Positions 7,954 to 16,177 of a DNA stretch of 64,000 bases are shown in pieces. Location of the stretch: contig NZ_JAFVLN010000008.1 of NCBI RefSeq assembly GCF_017377775.1, forward strand, positions 310,001 to 374,000, in the 5' to 3' direction. Source of the stretch: Streptomyces sp. VRA16 Mangrove soil (GTDB lineage: Bacteria; Actinomycetota; Actinomycetes; Streptomycetales; Streptomycetaceae). The position numbers were made by a program, and so were the translations under genes. Numbering within the stretch: position 1 is the stretch's first letter; each line of letters begins with the position of its first letter. The notes under the pieces are model-generated. The model ran no database searches. It had not been told where the DNA came from and saw nothing but the letters and a program-made list of their open reading frames with translations.

Positions 7954-9200
7954 GCGCGGTGGAGGCCACCGGGGTGCGCCCTCAACCCCTGTGGCGCAAC
8001 CGGCAGTTCACGGCCCTGTGGGGCGGGCAGGTCGTCTCGGCGCTGGGGTCGACGGGCAGTCAGACCGCGATGCCGCTGCTCGTGCTCGCGTCGGGCGGTT
8101 CGGCCGCCGACGCCGGGTTCGTGGCGGCCGCGGGGTCGCTGCCGCACCTCGTCGCCCAGCTGCCGGCGGGTTCCCTGGTGGACCGGTGGAACCGGCGGCG
8201 GGTGCTCATACTGAGCGAGGCGGCGGCGGGGCTCGCGCTCGCCACCGTGCCGTTCGCGATATGGGCGGGCGTCGTCACCGTCTGGCACCTGGCCGTCGTC
8301 GCGTTCGCGCAGGGGCTCGGGTTCGTCTTCTTCGGGCTCGCCGAGCACGCCGCGCTCCCGCACATCGTCCCCGCCTCCCAGTTGCCCACCGCCGTCGCTC
8401 GCAACGAGGCCCGCAACCGCGGCGCCGCCCTGGCCGGACGGCCGCTCGGCGGAGCGCTCTTCGGGATCGCGTCCGCCGTCCCGTTCCTGGTCGACGTCGT
8501 CTCGTACGCGATCGCTTCGGCGGGCCTGCTGCTGTTGCGCGGTGAGCTCAAGGGGGCGACGGACAAGGAACCGGCGCCGCTGTGGCGGGCCACCACCGAG
8601 GGGCTGCGCTGGGTCTGGCGGCACCCCCTGATCCGGGCGGCCGTCCTGCTCGTCGCCGCCAGCAACCTCGTCTTCCAGGCCGTCGGGCTCGTCATCGTCG
8701 TACGGGCGCAGCAGCACGGCGCATCCTCCGCCGCGATCGGCACCATGCTCGGCGTCTACAGCACCGGCGGGCTGCTCGGCGCGTTCGCCGCGGCGCGGCT
8801 GCACCGGCACTTCACGCCCAAGTCCGTGATCATCGGGGTCAATTGGGTGTGGGCGGGGCTGCTGCCGCTGTTCCTGCTGACCACCGATCCGCTCGTCACG
8901 GGGCTCATCGGCGCGGCCACGTCGTTCGTGGGACCGCTGTGGAACGTCGTCATCGGCAGCTACATGGCCCTGCTCGTCCCGGACGAACTGCGCGCCCGGG
9001 TGAGCAGCGCCGGGATGACCCTGTCCTGGGGCGTCATGCCGGTCGCCGCGCTCGGCGCGGGCTGGCTGCTGACGTCCGTGGGGCCGCAGCGCACCCTCGC
9101 CGTGCTGGCCGCGATCACCTTCGCGACCGCGGTGGCGGCGGCCGTGAGCCCCGCGGTGCGCAGGGCCCCGACGCTCACCACGGACGCGTACGAGGCGTGA
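7950..9200 (+). CDS. MFS transporter (putative efflux permease)
   Basis: The 416-residue membrane protein has about 12 hydrophobic segments and begins LWRNRQFTALWGGQVVSALGSTGSQTA, typical of the enterobactin-exporter-like branch of MFS permeases. The loop between helices 2 and 3 reads GSLVDRWNRRRVL, close to the MFS G-x3-D-R-x-G-R-R motif. The GTG start overlaps the ArsR stop codon, so it is co-translated with its likely regulator. Export of a toxic or signalling compound is the best guess; no substrate can be named. Confidence 0.92.
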   Translation: MSAVEATGVRPQPLWRNRQFTALWGGQVVSALGSTGSQTAMPLLVLASGGSAADAGFVAAAGSLPHLVAQLPAGSLVDRWNRRRVLILSEAAAGLALATVPFAIWAGVVTVWHLAVVAFAQGLGFVFFGLAEHAALPHIVPASQLPTAVARNEARNRGAALAGRPLGGALFGIASAVPFLVDVVSYAIASAGLLLLRGELKGATDKEPAPLWRATTEGLRWVWRHPLIRAAVLLVAASNLVFQAVGLVIVVRAQQHGASSAAIGTMLGVYSTGGLLGAFAAARLHRHFTPKSVIIGVNWVWAGLLPLFLLTTDPLVTGLIGAATSFVGPLWNVVIGSYMALLVPDELRARVSSAGMTLSWGVMPVAALGAGWLLTSVGPQRTLAVLAAITFATAVAAAVSPAVRRAPTLTTDAYEA

Positions 9201-9376
9201 GGGTCATCCGGTCCCGGAACGGGCGGGCGGTTTCCCTCGCGCCCCGGGGTGTCCGATGCGGCGTGGACGGTCCGATGCCCCGCACGATCACACGGACTTG
9301 AACCGGCCGTGCACCGCCGCACCGTTCCATGGACGGGCCCCGGGGCCTGTCGTACGCTGGGCGCACGTCGAACCTC

Positions 9377-9387
9377 TGACTGAGTCA
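9377..9387. promoter_or_regulatory. Palindrome upstream of the MarR-GNAT gene
   Basis: TGACTGAGTCA is a perfect 5-bp-arm palindrome 46 bp before the start of the MarR-GNAT gene and is a candidate autoregulatory operator. The rest of 9201-9432 shows no gene. Confidence 0.4.
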
Positions 9388-9432
9388 ACTGTCCGCGCCT
9401 CAGAGCGACTTCGAGGTGACCGCGAGGTGACC

Positions 9433-10389
9433 ATGACCGTGCACGAGATCCGGTCCTTCAACCGCTTCTACACGAACGTCATCGGCGCGCTCGACTACAG
9501 CCGCCATCTGTACGCCCCGTACACGCTCACCGAGTCCCGCGTCCTGTACGAGCTGGCGCACCCGGCCAGGGGGGAGCACGTCGACGCCGCCGACCTGCGC
9601 ACGCGGCTCTCGCTGGACGCCGGGTACCTGAGCCGCATCCTCGGCAAGTTCGAGCGGGAGGGGCTGGTCGAGCGCGGATCGTCCGACAAGGACTCCCGGC
9701 GCCGCCGCATCACCCTCACGGCGCGCGGCCGGGGCGCCGCCGAGCTGCTCGACGAGCGCTCGCGGGAGGCGGTCGGCACCCTGCTCGCGACCGTGCCGCC
9801 CGCCGACCGCGAACGCCTGGGCGCCGCCCTGCGCACCGTACGCGAGGTGCTGGGCGACGGCCGCGCCGCCGCGCACCCGGGCCCCGGCCCCGACGACGTG
9901 CTGCTGCGCGAGCCCGGCCCCGGCGACCTCGGCTGGATCGTCGCGCGCAACGCCGCGGTGTACGCGGCCGAGTTCGGCTGGAACACCGACTACGAGGGCC
10001 TGGTGGCCCGGATCGTCGCCGACTTCGCCCAGGACCACGACCCGCACCTGGAGCGGGTGTGGATCGCCGAGCTGGACGGCCGCCCCGTGGGCTGCGTGAT
10101 GTGCGTACGGGACGAGGCGCCCGGCACGGCCCGGCTCCGCCTGCTCCTGGTCGAGCCGGAGGCGCGCGGCCTGGGCATCGGCGACCGGCTGGTGCGCGCG
10201 GTCATCGACTTCGCGCGCGGTGTCGGCTACCGCGAGCTGGTGCTGTGGACGAACGACGTCCTGAAGTCGGCCCGCTCGATCTACCAGCGCCACGGCTTCG
10301 TCCTCGTCGGCGAGACCCCGCACCGCTCCTTCGGCGCGGATCTGATCGGGCAGGACTGGAAGACGACCCTCCATAGGGCGGCGGAGTGA
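9433..10389 (+). CDS. Bifunctional MarR-type regulator / GNAT N-acetyltransferase fusion
   Basis: The 318-residue protein fuses two domains. Residues 1-150 form a MarR winged helix (LTESRVLYELAHPARGEHVDA, then YLSRILGKFEREGLVERG and the wing SRRRRITLT). Residues about 157-318 form a GNAT acetyltransferase with the acetyl-CoA loop VEPEARGLGIGDRLVRAVIDFA and the C-terminal SIYQRHGFVLVGE. Such fusions are known in actinobacteria and proteobacteria; the acetylated target is usually unknown. The ATG at 9433 follows a GAGGTGACC ribosome site. A GTG six bases upstream is an alternative. Confidence 0.92.
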   Translation: MTVHEIRSFNRFYTNVIGALDYSRHLYAPYTLTESRVLYELAHPARGEHVDAADLRTRLSLDAGYLSRILGKFEREGLVERGSSDKDSRRRRITLTARGRGAAELLDERSREAVGTLLATVPPADRERLGAALRTVREVLGDGRAAAHPGPGPDDVLLREPGPGDLGWIVARNAAVYAAEFGWNTDYEGLVARIVADFAQDHDPHLERVWIAELDGRPVGCVMCVRDEAPGTARLRLLLVEPEARGLGIGDRLVRAVIDFARGVGYRELVLWTNDVLKSARSIYQRHGFVLVGETPHRSFGADLIGQDWKTTLHRAAE

Positions 10390-10406
10390 CGGGTAGGGTC
10401 CGCAGC

Positions 10407-11210
10407 ATGAAGCTGGCGTTCTCCACCCTCGGTGTCCCTGGCCTTCCCCTCGACGAGGTCCTGCGTCTCGCGACGACGCACGGCTACCACGGCGTCGAAC
10501 TGCGCGCGCACCCGGAGGAACCGGTCCATCCGGGCATCACCCCGGCCGAACGGGCCGACGCCGCCGCGCAGTTCAAGGAGGCGGGCGTGGAGATCCTGGG
10601 AGTCGCCGGGTACGCGCGCGTGGCCGCACCCGCCGCCGACGACGGTCCGGTGCTCGCGCAGGTCCGCGAACTGGTCGATCTGGCGCGGGACTTGGGAGCG
10701 CCGTACGTCCGCGTCTTCCCCGGCGGCGGTGACGAGCAGAGCGCCGAGGAGGCCGACGCCACGGCCGCCCGCCGGCTCGGGGTCGCCGCCGAGTACGCGG
10801 CCGACCGCGGCGTCCGCGTTCTGCTGGAGACCCACGACTCGCACCGCACCGGCGCCGCCGCCTCCCGCGTCGTGGGCCCCGTCGGGCACCGCAACGTGGG
10901 CGTCCTGTGGGACGTCATGCACACCTGGCTCGGCGGCGAGCAGCCCACGGCCTCGTACGCGACCCTCTCCCCCTACCTCGGATACGTCCAGGTCAAGGAC
11001 ATCGCGGGGCCCGACGACACGACGCCGCTGGCGCTCGGCGCGGGGGTGCTGCCGCTCGCCGAGTGTGTGGAGGTGCTCAGCCGGGAGGGCTGGGACGGGT
11101 GGTTGTGCTGGGAGTACGAGGCGCGGTGGTATCCGTCCGCCGCACCGCTGCCGGAGCTGCTGGGCGCGGGGCGGGAGTTGCTGGGCAGGCTGCTCAACGA
11201 GTCGGCGTGA
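10407..11210 (+). CDS. Sugar phosphate isomerase/epimerase (TIM barrel)
   Basis: The 267-residue protein starts MKLAFSTLGVPGLPLDEVLRLA and has the xylose-isomerase-like TIM-barrel pattern: GVELR near residue 30, YVRVFPGG near 105, VLLETHDSH near 140 (metal-ligand Glu and His), and VGVLWDVMH and YVQVKDI further on. The ATG at 10407 lies 18 bp after the MarR-GNAT stop, so the two may be co-transcribed. Its 3' end overlaps the convergent EamA gene by 17 bp. The substrate is not apparent. Confidence 0.9.
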   Translation: MKLAFSTLGVPGLPLDEVLRLATTHGYHGVELRAHPEEPVHPGITPAERADAAAQFKEAGVEILGVAGYARVAAPAADDGPVLAQVRELVDLARDLGAPYVRVFPGGGDEQSAEEADATAARRLGVAAEYAADRGVRVLLETHDSHRTGAAASRVVGPVGHRNVGVLWDVMHTWLGGEQPTASYATLSPYLGYVQVKDIAGPDDTTPLALGAGVLPLAECVEVLSREGWDGWLCWEYEARWYPSAAPLPELLGAGRELLGRLLNESA

Positions 11211-12111
11211 GTCCGGGGGCCGGGGCCGTGTCGGCCGGCGCGGTCCCGCGCCCCTTCAGGGCCCCTCCGAACGACGTCAGCCCCACCCCCGCCACCAGCA
11301 GCGCCGCCGCGCACCACCGCAGGCCGCTCACCGGCTCGCCCAGGAACAGGGCAGCCGAGGACATCCCGAACACCGGGACCAGGAGCGAGTACGGGGCGAC
11401 CGTCGAGGCGTCGTAGTGGTTCAGGAGGCGGCTCCAGGCGCTGAAGCCGAACAGGGTCGTGACGAGGGCCACGTAGACGATCGCGCCCGCGCCGGGCAGG
11501 TCCAGGGAGGCCAGGGCGCGGGCGTCCGTCGACGGGCCCTCGAAGAGCAGGGAGAGCACGAGGAGCGGGACCACCGGGACCGCGCTCGACCAGACCATGA
11601 AGTTGAACGGCGCCGCCGGTGACGCCTTGCGGGTCAGGACGTTCGAGACGCCCCAGAACGCGGCCGCCACCAGTACCAGCGCGAACGCGCCGAGCGGCCC
11701 CGAGCCGCCCTCGTCGACCGCCGCGACCCCGATGCCCGCGAGCGCGACGCCCATGCCGAGCACGCGCACCGGGCCCGGCCGCTCCCCCAGGAACGCGAAC
11801 GCGATCAGCGCCGTGAACACCGCCTGCACCTGGAGCACCAGGGACGAGAGCCCGGCGGGCATCCCCGCGTTCATCCCGATGAAGAGCAGGCCGAACTTGC
11901 CGACGCCGAGCGCCAGGCCCACCCCCACGATCCAGCGCCACGGCACGCACGGCCGCCCGACCAGGAACACCGCGGGCACCGCCGCCAGCAGGAAGCGCAG
12001 GGCGCAGAAGAGCAGCGGCGGGAAGTGGGCGAGGCCGATGTCGATGACGACGAAGTTCACGCCCCACAGGGCGGCGACGAGGACGGCGAGGCCGGTGTGC
12101 GCGGGTTTCAT
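11194..12111 (-). CDS. EamA/DMT family transporter
   Basis: The 305-residue protein consists of about ten membrane segments in two EamA repeats, starting MKPAHTGLAVLVAALWGVNFVVIDIGLAHFPP, the usual opening of the drug/metabolite transporter family. The second repeat has AFWGVSNVLTRKAS and NHYDASTVAPYSLLVPVFGM. It is probably an exporter of an amino acid or small metabolite. It is divergent from a LysR-type regulator across a 100-bp gap, a frequent regulator-exporter pairing. The ATG at 12111 is preferred over one 66 bp further upstream because the domain begins here. Confidence 0.92.
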   Translation of the reverse strand: MKPAHTGLAVLVAALWGVNFVVIDIGLAHFPPLLFCALRFLLAAVPAVFLVGRPCVPWRWIVGVGLALGVGKFGLLFIGMNAGMPAGLSSLVLQVQAVFTALIAFAFLGERPGPVRVLGMGVALAGIGVAAVDEGGSGPLGAFALVLVAAAFWGVSNVLTRKASPAAPFNFMVWSSAVPVVPLLVLSLLFEGPSTDARALASLDLPGAGAIVYVALVTTLFGFSAWSRLLNHYDASTVAPYSLLVPVFGMSSAALFLGEPVSGLRWCAAALLVAGVGLTSFGGALKGRGTAPADTAPAPGLTPTR

Positions 12112-12153
12112 GCGTCGAGCATCACGCCCCGGACCATGTAGCACCAGCGAAGA

Positions 12154-12177
12154 TTGCTGCATGGTTGGATGAAGCAA
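12154..12177. promoter_or_regulatory. Candidate LysR binding site between eamA-type and lysR-type genes
   Basis: TTGCT (12154-12158) and AGCAA (12173-12177) form a 5-bp inverted repeat with a 14-bp spacer in the divergent promoter region. Placement fits a LysR-type regulator controlling itself and the exporter, but the arms are short. Confidence 0.4.
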
Positions 12178-12211
12178 CGCTAACCAGAGACCGCCGACGA
12201 GAGGGCCGGGG

Positions 12212-13120
12212 ATGTTGGATCTTCAGCGGCTGCGCGCCCTGCACGCCGTCTCCGTGCACGGCACCGTGGGCGCCGCCGCGGCCGCGCTCGGCTACACGCC
12301 GTCCGCCGTGTCGCAGCAGATCGCCAAGTTGGAGCGGGAGACCAGGACCGTACTCCTCGAACGGGAGGGGCGCGGGGTCAGACTCACCGAGGAGGCCCGC
12401 CAACTCGCCTCGGCCGCCCAGGAGTTGCTGACCGTCATGGAGCGTGCCGAGACCGAGCTCGAACAGCGGCGCGGGGTGCCCGCGGGGCGGCTGACCATCG
12501 CCGCGTTCGCCTCCGCGGCGCGCGGTCTGCTGCCCGGCGCGCTCGCCGCCCTCGCGGAGCGGCACCCGGCCCTCGACACCCGGCTCACCGAGGTCGACCC
12601 GCATCTGTCGGTCGACCTCGTGGCGAAGGGCGCCGTCGATCTCGTCGTCGCCCACGACTGGGACATCGCGCCGCTGCCGGCTCCCGCCGGGGTCGAACAG
12701 GCCGTCATCGGGGACGACCTGTGCGATCTGCTGGTCCCGGCCGGGCATCCGCTGGCCGGGCGGGAGGGGGTGCGGCGCGAGGAGCTCGGCTCGGAGCGGT
12801 GGGTGTCGCAGCCGCCGGGGCGGGTGTGCCACGACTGGCTCGTGCGGACGATGCGGGCGGCCGGGTTCGAGCCGGACATCGCGCATCAGGCCGACGAGAA
12901 CCCGACGCTGGTGGCGCTGGTCGCGGCCGGCCTCGGGGTGGCGGTGATCCCCCGGCTCGGGCGGGGGCCCCTGCCGGACGGGGTGGCGGCGGTGGGACTC
13001 GATCCGATGCCGCGGCGGCGGCTCTACGCGCTGTGGCGGGGCGGGACGTCTCGGCGGCCTGCGATCGTCGCGGCTGTTCAGGCGCTGCGCGATCAGGGGC
13101 GCGTCTGCCTGGTGCGGTGA
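12212..13120 (+). CDS. LysR family transcriptional regulator
   Basis: The 302-residue protein has an N-terminal LysR winged helix (MLDLQRLRALHAVSVHGTVG, then YTPSAVSQQIAKLERE) and a substrate-binding domain with LTIAAFASAARGLLPGAL and ENPTLVALVAAGLGVAVIP. The ATG follows a GAGGGCCGGGG ribosome site. It probably controls the divergent EamA transporter. The effector is unknown. Confidence 0.94.
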   Translation: MLDLQRLRALHAVSVHGTVGAAAAALGYTPSAVSQQIAKLERETRTVLLEREGRGVRLTEEARQLASAAQELLTVMERAETELEQRRGVPAGRLTIAAFASAARGLLPGALAALAERHPALDTRLTEVDPHLSVDLVAKGAVDLVVAHDWDIAPLPAPAGVEQAVIGDDLCDLLVPAGHPLAGREGVRREELGSERWVSQPPGRVCHDWLVRTMRAAGFEPDIAHQADENPTLVALVAAGLGVAVIPRLGRGPLPDGVAAVGLDPMPRRRLYALWRGGTSRRPAIVAAVQALRDQGRVCLVR

Positions 13121-13140
13121 GTTCGCCGGGTGCGGGTCCG

Positions 13141-13214
13141 GTGGGGCTGGTCGCGCCCCGCGGCGGAGCCGCTGATGGACATCGCCCCGCGCCCCTGAAG
13201 GCATGCGCTGCGCA
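13141..13214 (-). repeat. Dispersed GC-rich intergenic repeat, copy B
   Basis: This is the reverse-oriented counterpart of the repeat at 4231-4286, with CCCCGCGGCGGAGCCGC followed by GCCCCGCGCCCCTGAAGGC. It begins 21 bp after the LysR stop. The copy extends into a GCATGCGCTGCGCA tail that is also present in copy C. Confidence 0.7.
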
Positions 13215-13285
13215 CAGCCTTCCCGATCCGCGCCCGGCCAACCCCACCCACCACCCCACCCTCTCCCCGTCACCTCCACACCAAC

Positions 13286-13311
13286 TTCCCGGAACCTTCA
13301 AAAACCGGGAA
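13286..13311. other. Small inverted repeat in the 13121-13614 gap
   Basis: TTCCCGG (13286-13292) and CCGGGAA (13305-13311) form a perfect 7-bp stem with a 12-nt A-rich loop. It lies in the 494-bp gap between the LysR gene and the GH3 gene. It could be a terminator or a regulatory hairpin. Confidence 0.35.
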
Positions 13312-13432
13312 CCCATGGCGAGGCCCGCCCGTCCAAAGGACACGCTGTCGGTGAGTCTCCGCAGTGCGGTGTCGGCCTCGCTGCTGGCTGCGAACGCTGA
13401 CCACCCTCTCCGCCGCATGCGGCCGGCAGCAT

Positions 13433-13474
13433 GCCGTCACCGGCGCGCCCCCCTCCAACAGCGCCGGTGACGGC
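13433..13474. terminator. Perfect 14-bp stem-loop upstream of the GH3 gene
   Basis: GCCGTCACCGGCGC (13433-13446) is perfectly complementary to GCGCCGGTGACGGC (13461-13474) across a 14-nt loop. This is the strongest hairpin in the gap before the glycosidase gene. It may end transcription coming from the left or shape the leader of the GH3 mRNA. No T-run follows. Confidence 0.5.
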
Positions 13475-13516
13475 CCCTCAGGTCGCGATCACTCTCGCCA
13501 ACTCCCTTGACCGGCA

Positions 13517-13553
13517 GAAACTTTCGCCATATTCATAACGCGCGGAAGTTTCC
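13517..13553. promoter_or_regulatory. Paired GAAA-TTTC palindromes in the GH3 promoter
   Basis: GAAACTTTC (13517-13525) and GGAAGTTTCC (13544-13553) are two short palindromes spaced 27 bp apart, about 65 bp before the GH3 start. Similar GAAA-N-TTTC elements are described upstream of actinomycete polysaccharide-degrading genes. A sugar-responsive repressor site is plausible. Confidence 0.45.
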
Positions 13554-13614
13554 TTCAACGTGCCCGCACGCCGCATGCCCGTGCCCCGCCGCCCTCCCTC
13601 CGGAAGGAGCGCAA

Positions 13615-15420
13615 GTGCACCACCTCTCCAGACGTACGCTGCTCGCCGCCGCCACCGCTGGTGTCGCCGCCACCGCCCTGAGCACCGCACCCGCCCGGGC
13701 CGCCGCCCAGCCCTCGGACCAGGCGCTGAAGAAGATCATCTCCGGGATGTCCCTGGAGGAGAAGGTCGGCCAGCTCTTCGTGATGCGGGTGTACGGCCAC
13801 TCGGCCACCGCCCCGGACCAGGCCGACATCGACGCCAACCTCAAAGAGATCGGCGTCCGCACCGCGGCCGAGATGATCGACAAGTACAAGCTCGGCGGCA
13901 TCATCTACTTCGCGTGGGCGCACAACGTCCGCGACCCGCACCAGATAGCCGACCTCAGCAACGGGATACAGCAGGCGGGCAGCCGGCAGCCGTCCCGGAT
14001 ACCGCTGTTGATCGCGACCGACCAGGAGCACGGGATCGTCTGCCGGGTCGGCAAGCCCGCCACTCTCTTCCCCGGCGCGATGGCCCTCGGCGCGGGCGGC
14101 TCGCACTCCGACGCCCGCAAGGCGGGGCAGATCGCCGGCGCCGAGCTGCGCGCCATCGGCATCGTCCAGGACTACGCGCCGGACGCCGACGTGAACGTCA
14201 ACCCGGCCAACCCCGTCATCGGTGTCCGCTCCTTCGGGGCCGACCCGCAGGCCGTCGCCGGGATGGTCGCCGCCCAGGTCAAGGGCTACCAGTCGGCCGG
14301 GATCGCCTCAACGGCCAAGCACTTCCCGGGACATGGCGACACCGCGACCGACTCCCACACGGGCCTGCCGGTCATCACGCACACGCGCGAGCAGTGGGAG
14401 CAGCTCGACAAGCCGTCGTTCCAGGCCGCGATCGCCGCCGGGATCGACTCGATCATGACGGCCCACATCGTCGTACCGGCCCTGGACCCGGCCGAGGACC
14501 CGGCGACGCTCTCGCACCCCATCCTCACCGGCATCCTGCGCGAACAGCTCGGCTACGACGGCGTCGTGATCACCGACTCGCTCGGCATGGAGGGCGTCCG
14601 GACGAAGTACGGCGACGAGCGCGTCCCCGTCCTCGCGCTCAAGGCGGGTGTCGACCAGCTCCTCAACCCGCCCACCCTGGACGTCTCGTGGAACGCGCTG
14701 CTCAACGCCGTACGCAGCGGTGAGGTGACCGAGGCGCGGCTGGACGAGTCGATCCTGCGCATCCTGCGGCTCAAGGCGAAGCTGGGGCTCTTCAAGGACC
14801 CGTACGTCACGCACCGCGGCGTCGACCGGACCGTCGGCACCCCCGGGCACCTGGCGGCGGCCGACCGGATCGCCGAGCGCACCACGACGCTCCTGGTGAA
14901 CAAGGACGGGCTGCTGCCGCTGAGCCGCCGCACCCACAAGAACGTCCTCGTGCTCGGCGCGAACCCGGCCTCGCCCTCGCTCAGCGACGGCCCACCGACC
15001 ACCGTGCTCGGCGCCGCCCTCACCGAACTCGGCTTCTCCGCCACGGTACTGGCCACCGGCACGGCACCGACCCAGGCCGTCATCGACCAGGCGGTCGCCG
15101 CCGCCGCGGGCCAGGACGCCGTCCTCATCGGCACGTACAACGTGGCGGCGGGCAGCGCCCAGCAGAAGCTGGTCAACGCGGTCGCCGCGACCGGCGTTCC
15201 GGTCGTCACCCTGTCGATGCGCAACCCGTACGACGTCGCCCAGCTCTCCGCGTCCGACGCCCACGTGGCGGCGTACTCGTGGATCGACGTCGAACTGCGC
15301 GCCGCGGTCCGGGTGCTGGCCGGTGCGGCCGAGCCGCGGGGCAAGCTGCCGGTGGCGGTGCAGAAGGCGGACGACCCGACACAGGTGCTGTATCCGATCG
15401 GGTACGGCCTGCGGTACTGA
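13615..15420 (+). CDS. Secreted GH3 beta-N-acetylglucosaminidase
   Basis: The 601-residue protein starts with a twin-arginine signal (SRRTLLAAATAGVAATALS, ending about ARA at 29) and a two-domain GH3 body. The N-acetylglucosaminidase signature KHFPGHGDTATDSH begins at residue 235; the catalytic nucleophile Asp is residue 321 in VITDSLGMEG. A second alpha/beta domain follows (RTTTLLVNKDGLLPLS onward). It should release GlcNAc from chitin oligomers or cell-wall fragments outside the cell. The GTG at 13615 follows a strong GGAAGGAGC site; an upstream ATG would place the Tat motif too far inside. It fits the aminosugar genes later in the window. Confidence 0.93.
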   Translation: MHHLSRRTLLAAATAGVAATALSTAPARAAAQPSDQALKKIISGMSLEEKVGQLFVMRVYGHSATAPDQADIDANLKEIGVRTAAEMIDKYKLGGIIYFAWAHNVRDPHQIADLSNGIQQAGSRQPSRIPLLIATDQEHGIVCRVGKPATLFPGAMALGAGGSHSDARKAGQIAGAELRAIGIVQDYAPDADVNVNPANPVIGVRSFGADPQAVAGMVAAQVKGYQSAGIASTAKHFPGHGDTATDSHTGLPVITHTREQWEQLDKPSFQAAIAAGIDSIMTAHIVVPALDPAEDPATLSHPILTGILREQLGYDGVVITDSLGMEGVRTKYGDERVPVLALKAGVDQLLNPPTLDVSWNALLNAVRSGEVTEARLDESILRILRLKAKLGLFKDPYVTHRGVDRTVGTPGHLAAADRIAERTTTLLVNKDGLLPLSRRTHKNVLVLGANPASPSLSDGPPTTVLGAALTELGFSATVLATGTAPTQAVIDQAVAAAAGQDAVLIGTYNVAAGSAQQKLVNAVAATGVPVVTLSMRNPYDVAQLSASDAHVAAYSWIDVELRAAVRVLAGAAEPRGKLPVAVQKADDPTQVLYPIGYGLRY

Positions 15421-15546
15421 TTCGGTCGTAGGGGGCGTACGCCGCATCGCTCGCGCACTCCCCCCAACTGACGCAAAGCCCCCTGCACATCTGGCGTGCG
15501 CCCGCCCCGGCGGGTCACGCTGGATGGGCATATCGGGGGGATTGCC

Positions 15547-16170
15547 ATGCATGCACGGATGGTCGGTGCGGTGTGCGCGGCGCTGTTGCTTGCGCTCGCG
15601 CTGACCGGATGTCAGGCGCTGTCGGGCTCGTCCGGCGGGTCCTCGCGGGCGGCGTCCGCGAGCCCCTCGCACACGCCGTCCGGGTACGGGGCGGTCTTCC
15701 TCGCGGTGGACGAGTGCAGTTCACGGGGGCGGACCTCGTTCACCGAGGTGCCGTGCCGCAGCGAGAGCGCCGTCGCACGGGTCGTCGCGCGCTACGAGGG
15801 CAGTTCGACGGACGGCCCGGCCTGCCCGGCCCGCACCGACTTCGTGCTGCACATCAGCGAGAACCGCCCGGCGACGGACGAGAACGGCGACGGGACGGTG
15901 TCCCAGGGCTACGCCTGCATGCGCAATCTGGAGCCCCCGCACCCCGGCGACCCGGGCGGCGGCGGCGGTCCGCGCACCATCGTCGGCGACTGCGTGTACG
16001 CGGCGGGCAAGGGCCAGGTCCGCGAGACGGCCTGCGACGGCTCGGGCGAGCGGGCGCCGCAGTACCGGGTGCGCAAGGCGGTGAAGGCCCGCTCCGGATG
16101 CCCGTCGGCCACGGCGCTCTACGTGTCCCTGGGCGGGCCGGCGCCGGTGGGCTGCGCGGTGAAGCTGTAG
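15547..16170 (+). CDS. Putative lipoprotein of unknown function
   Basis: The 207-residue product has a lipoprotein signal: MHARMVGAVCAALLLALALTG followed by Cys (lipobox LTGC, Cys about residue 22), then a Ser/Ala-rich linker. The mature part holds several Cys residues (VDECSS, EVPCRS, GPACPA, GYACMR, VGDCVY, ETACDG, SGCPS, VGCAV) spaced as if forming pairs of disulfides. I do not recognise a named family. The ATG at 15547 is chosen so that the lipobox is near the N-terminus; other in-frame starts lie upstream and just inside. It converges with the peptidase gene 7 bp away. Confidence 0.8.
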   Translation: MHARMVGAVCAALLLALALTGCQALSGSSGGSSRAASASPSHTPSGYGAVFLAVDECSSRGRTSFTEVPCRSESAVARVVARYEGSSTDGPACPARTDFVLHISENRPATDENGDGTVSQGYACMRNLEPPHPGDPGGGGGPRTIVGDCVYAAGKGQVRETACDGSGERAPQYRVRKAVKARSGCPSATALYVSLGGPAPVGCAVKL

Positions 16171-16177
16171 CCCCGGG

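Noticed and set aside
13315..13470. Short + frame starting at an ATG in the LysR-GH3 gap
   Set aside because: No clear ribosome site, basic low-complexity product, and its end overlaps the perfect 14-bp hairpin. I see no support for a gene.
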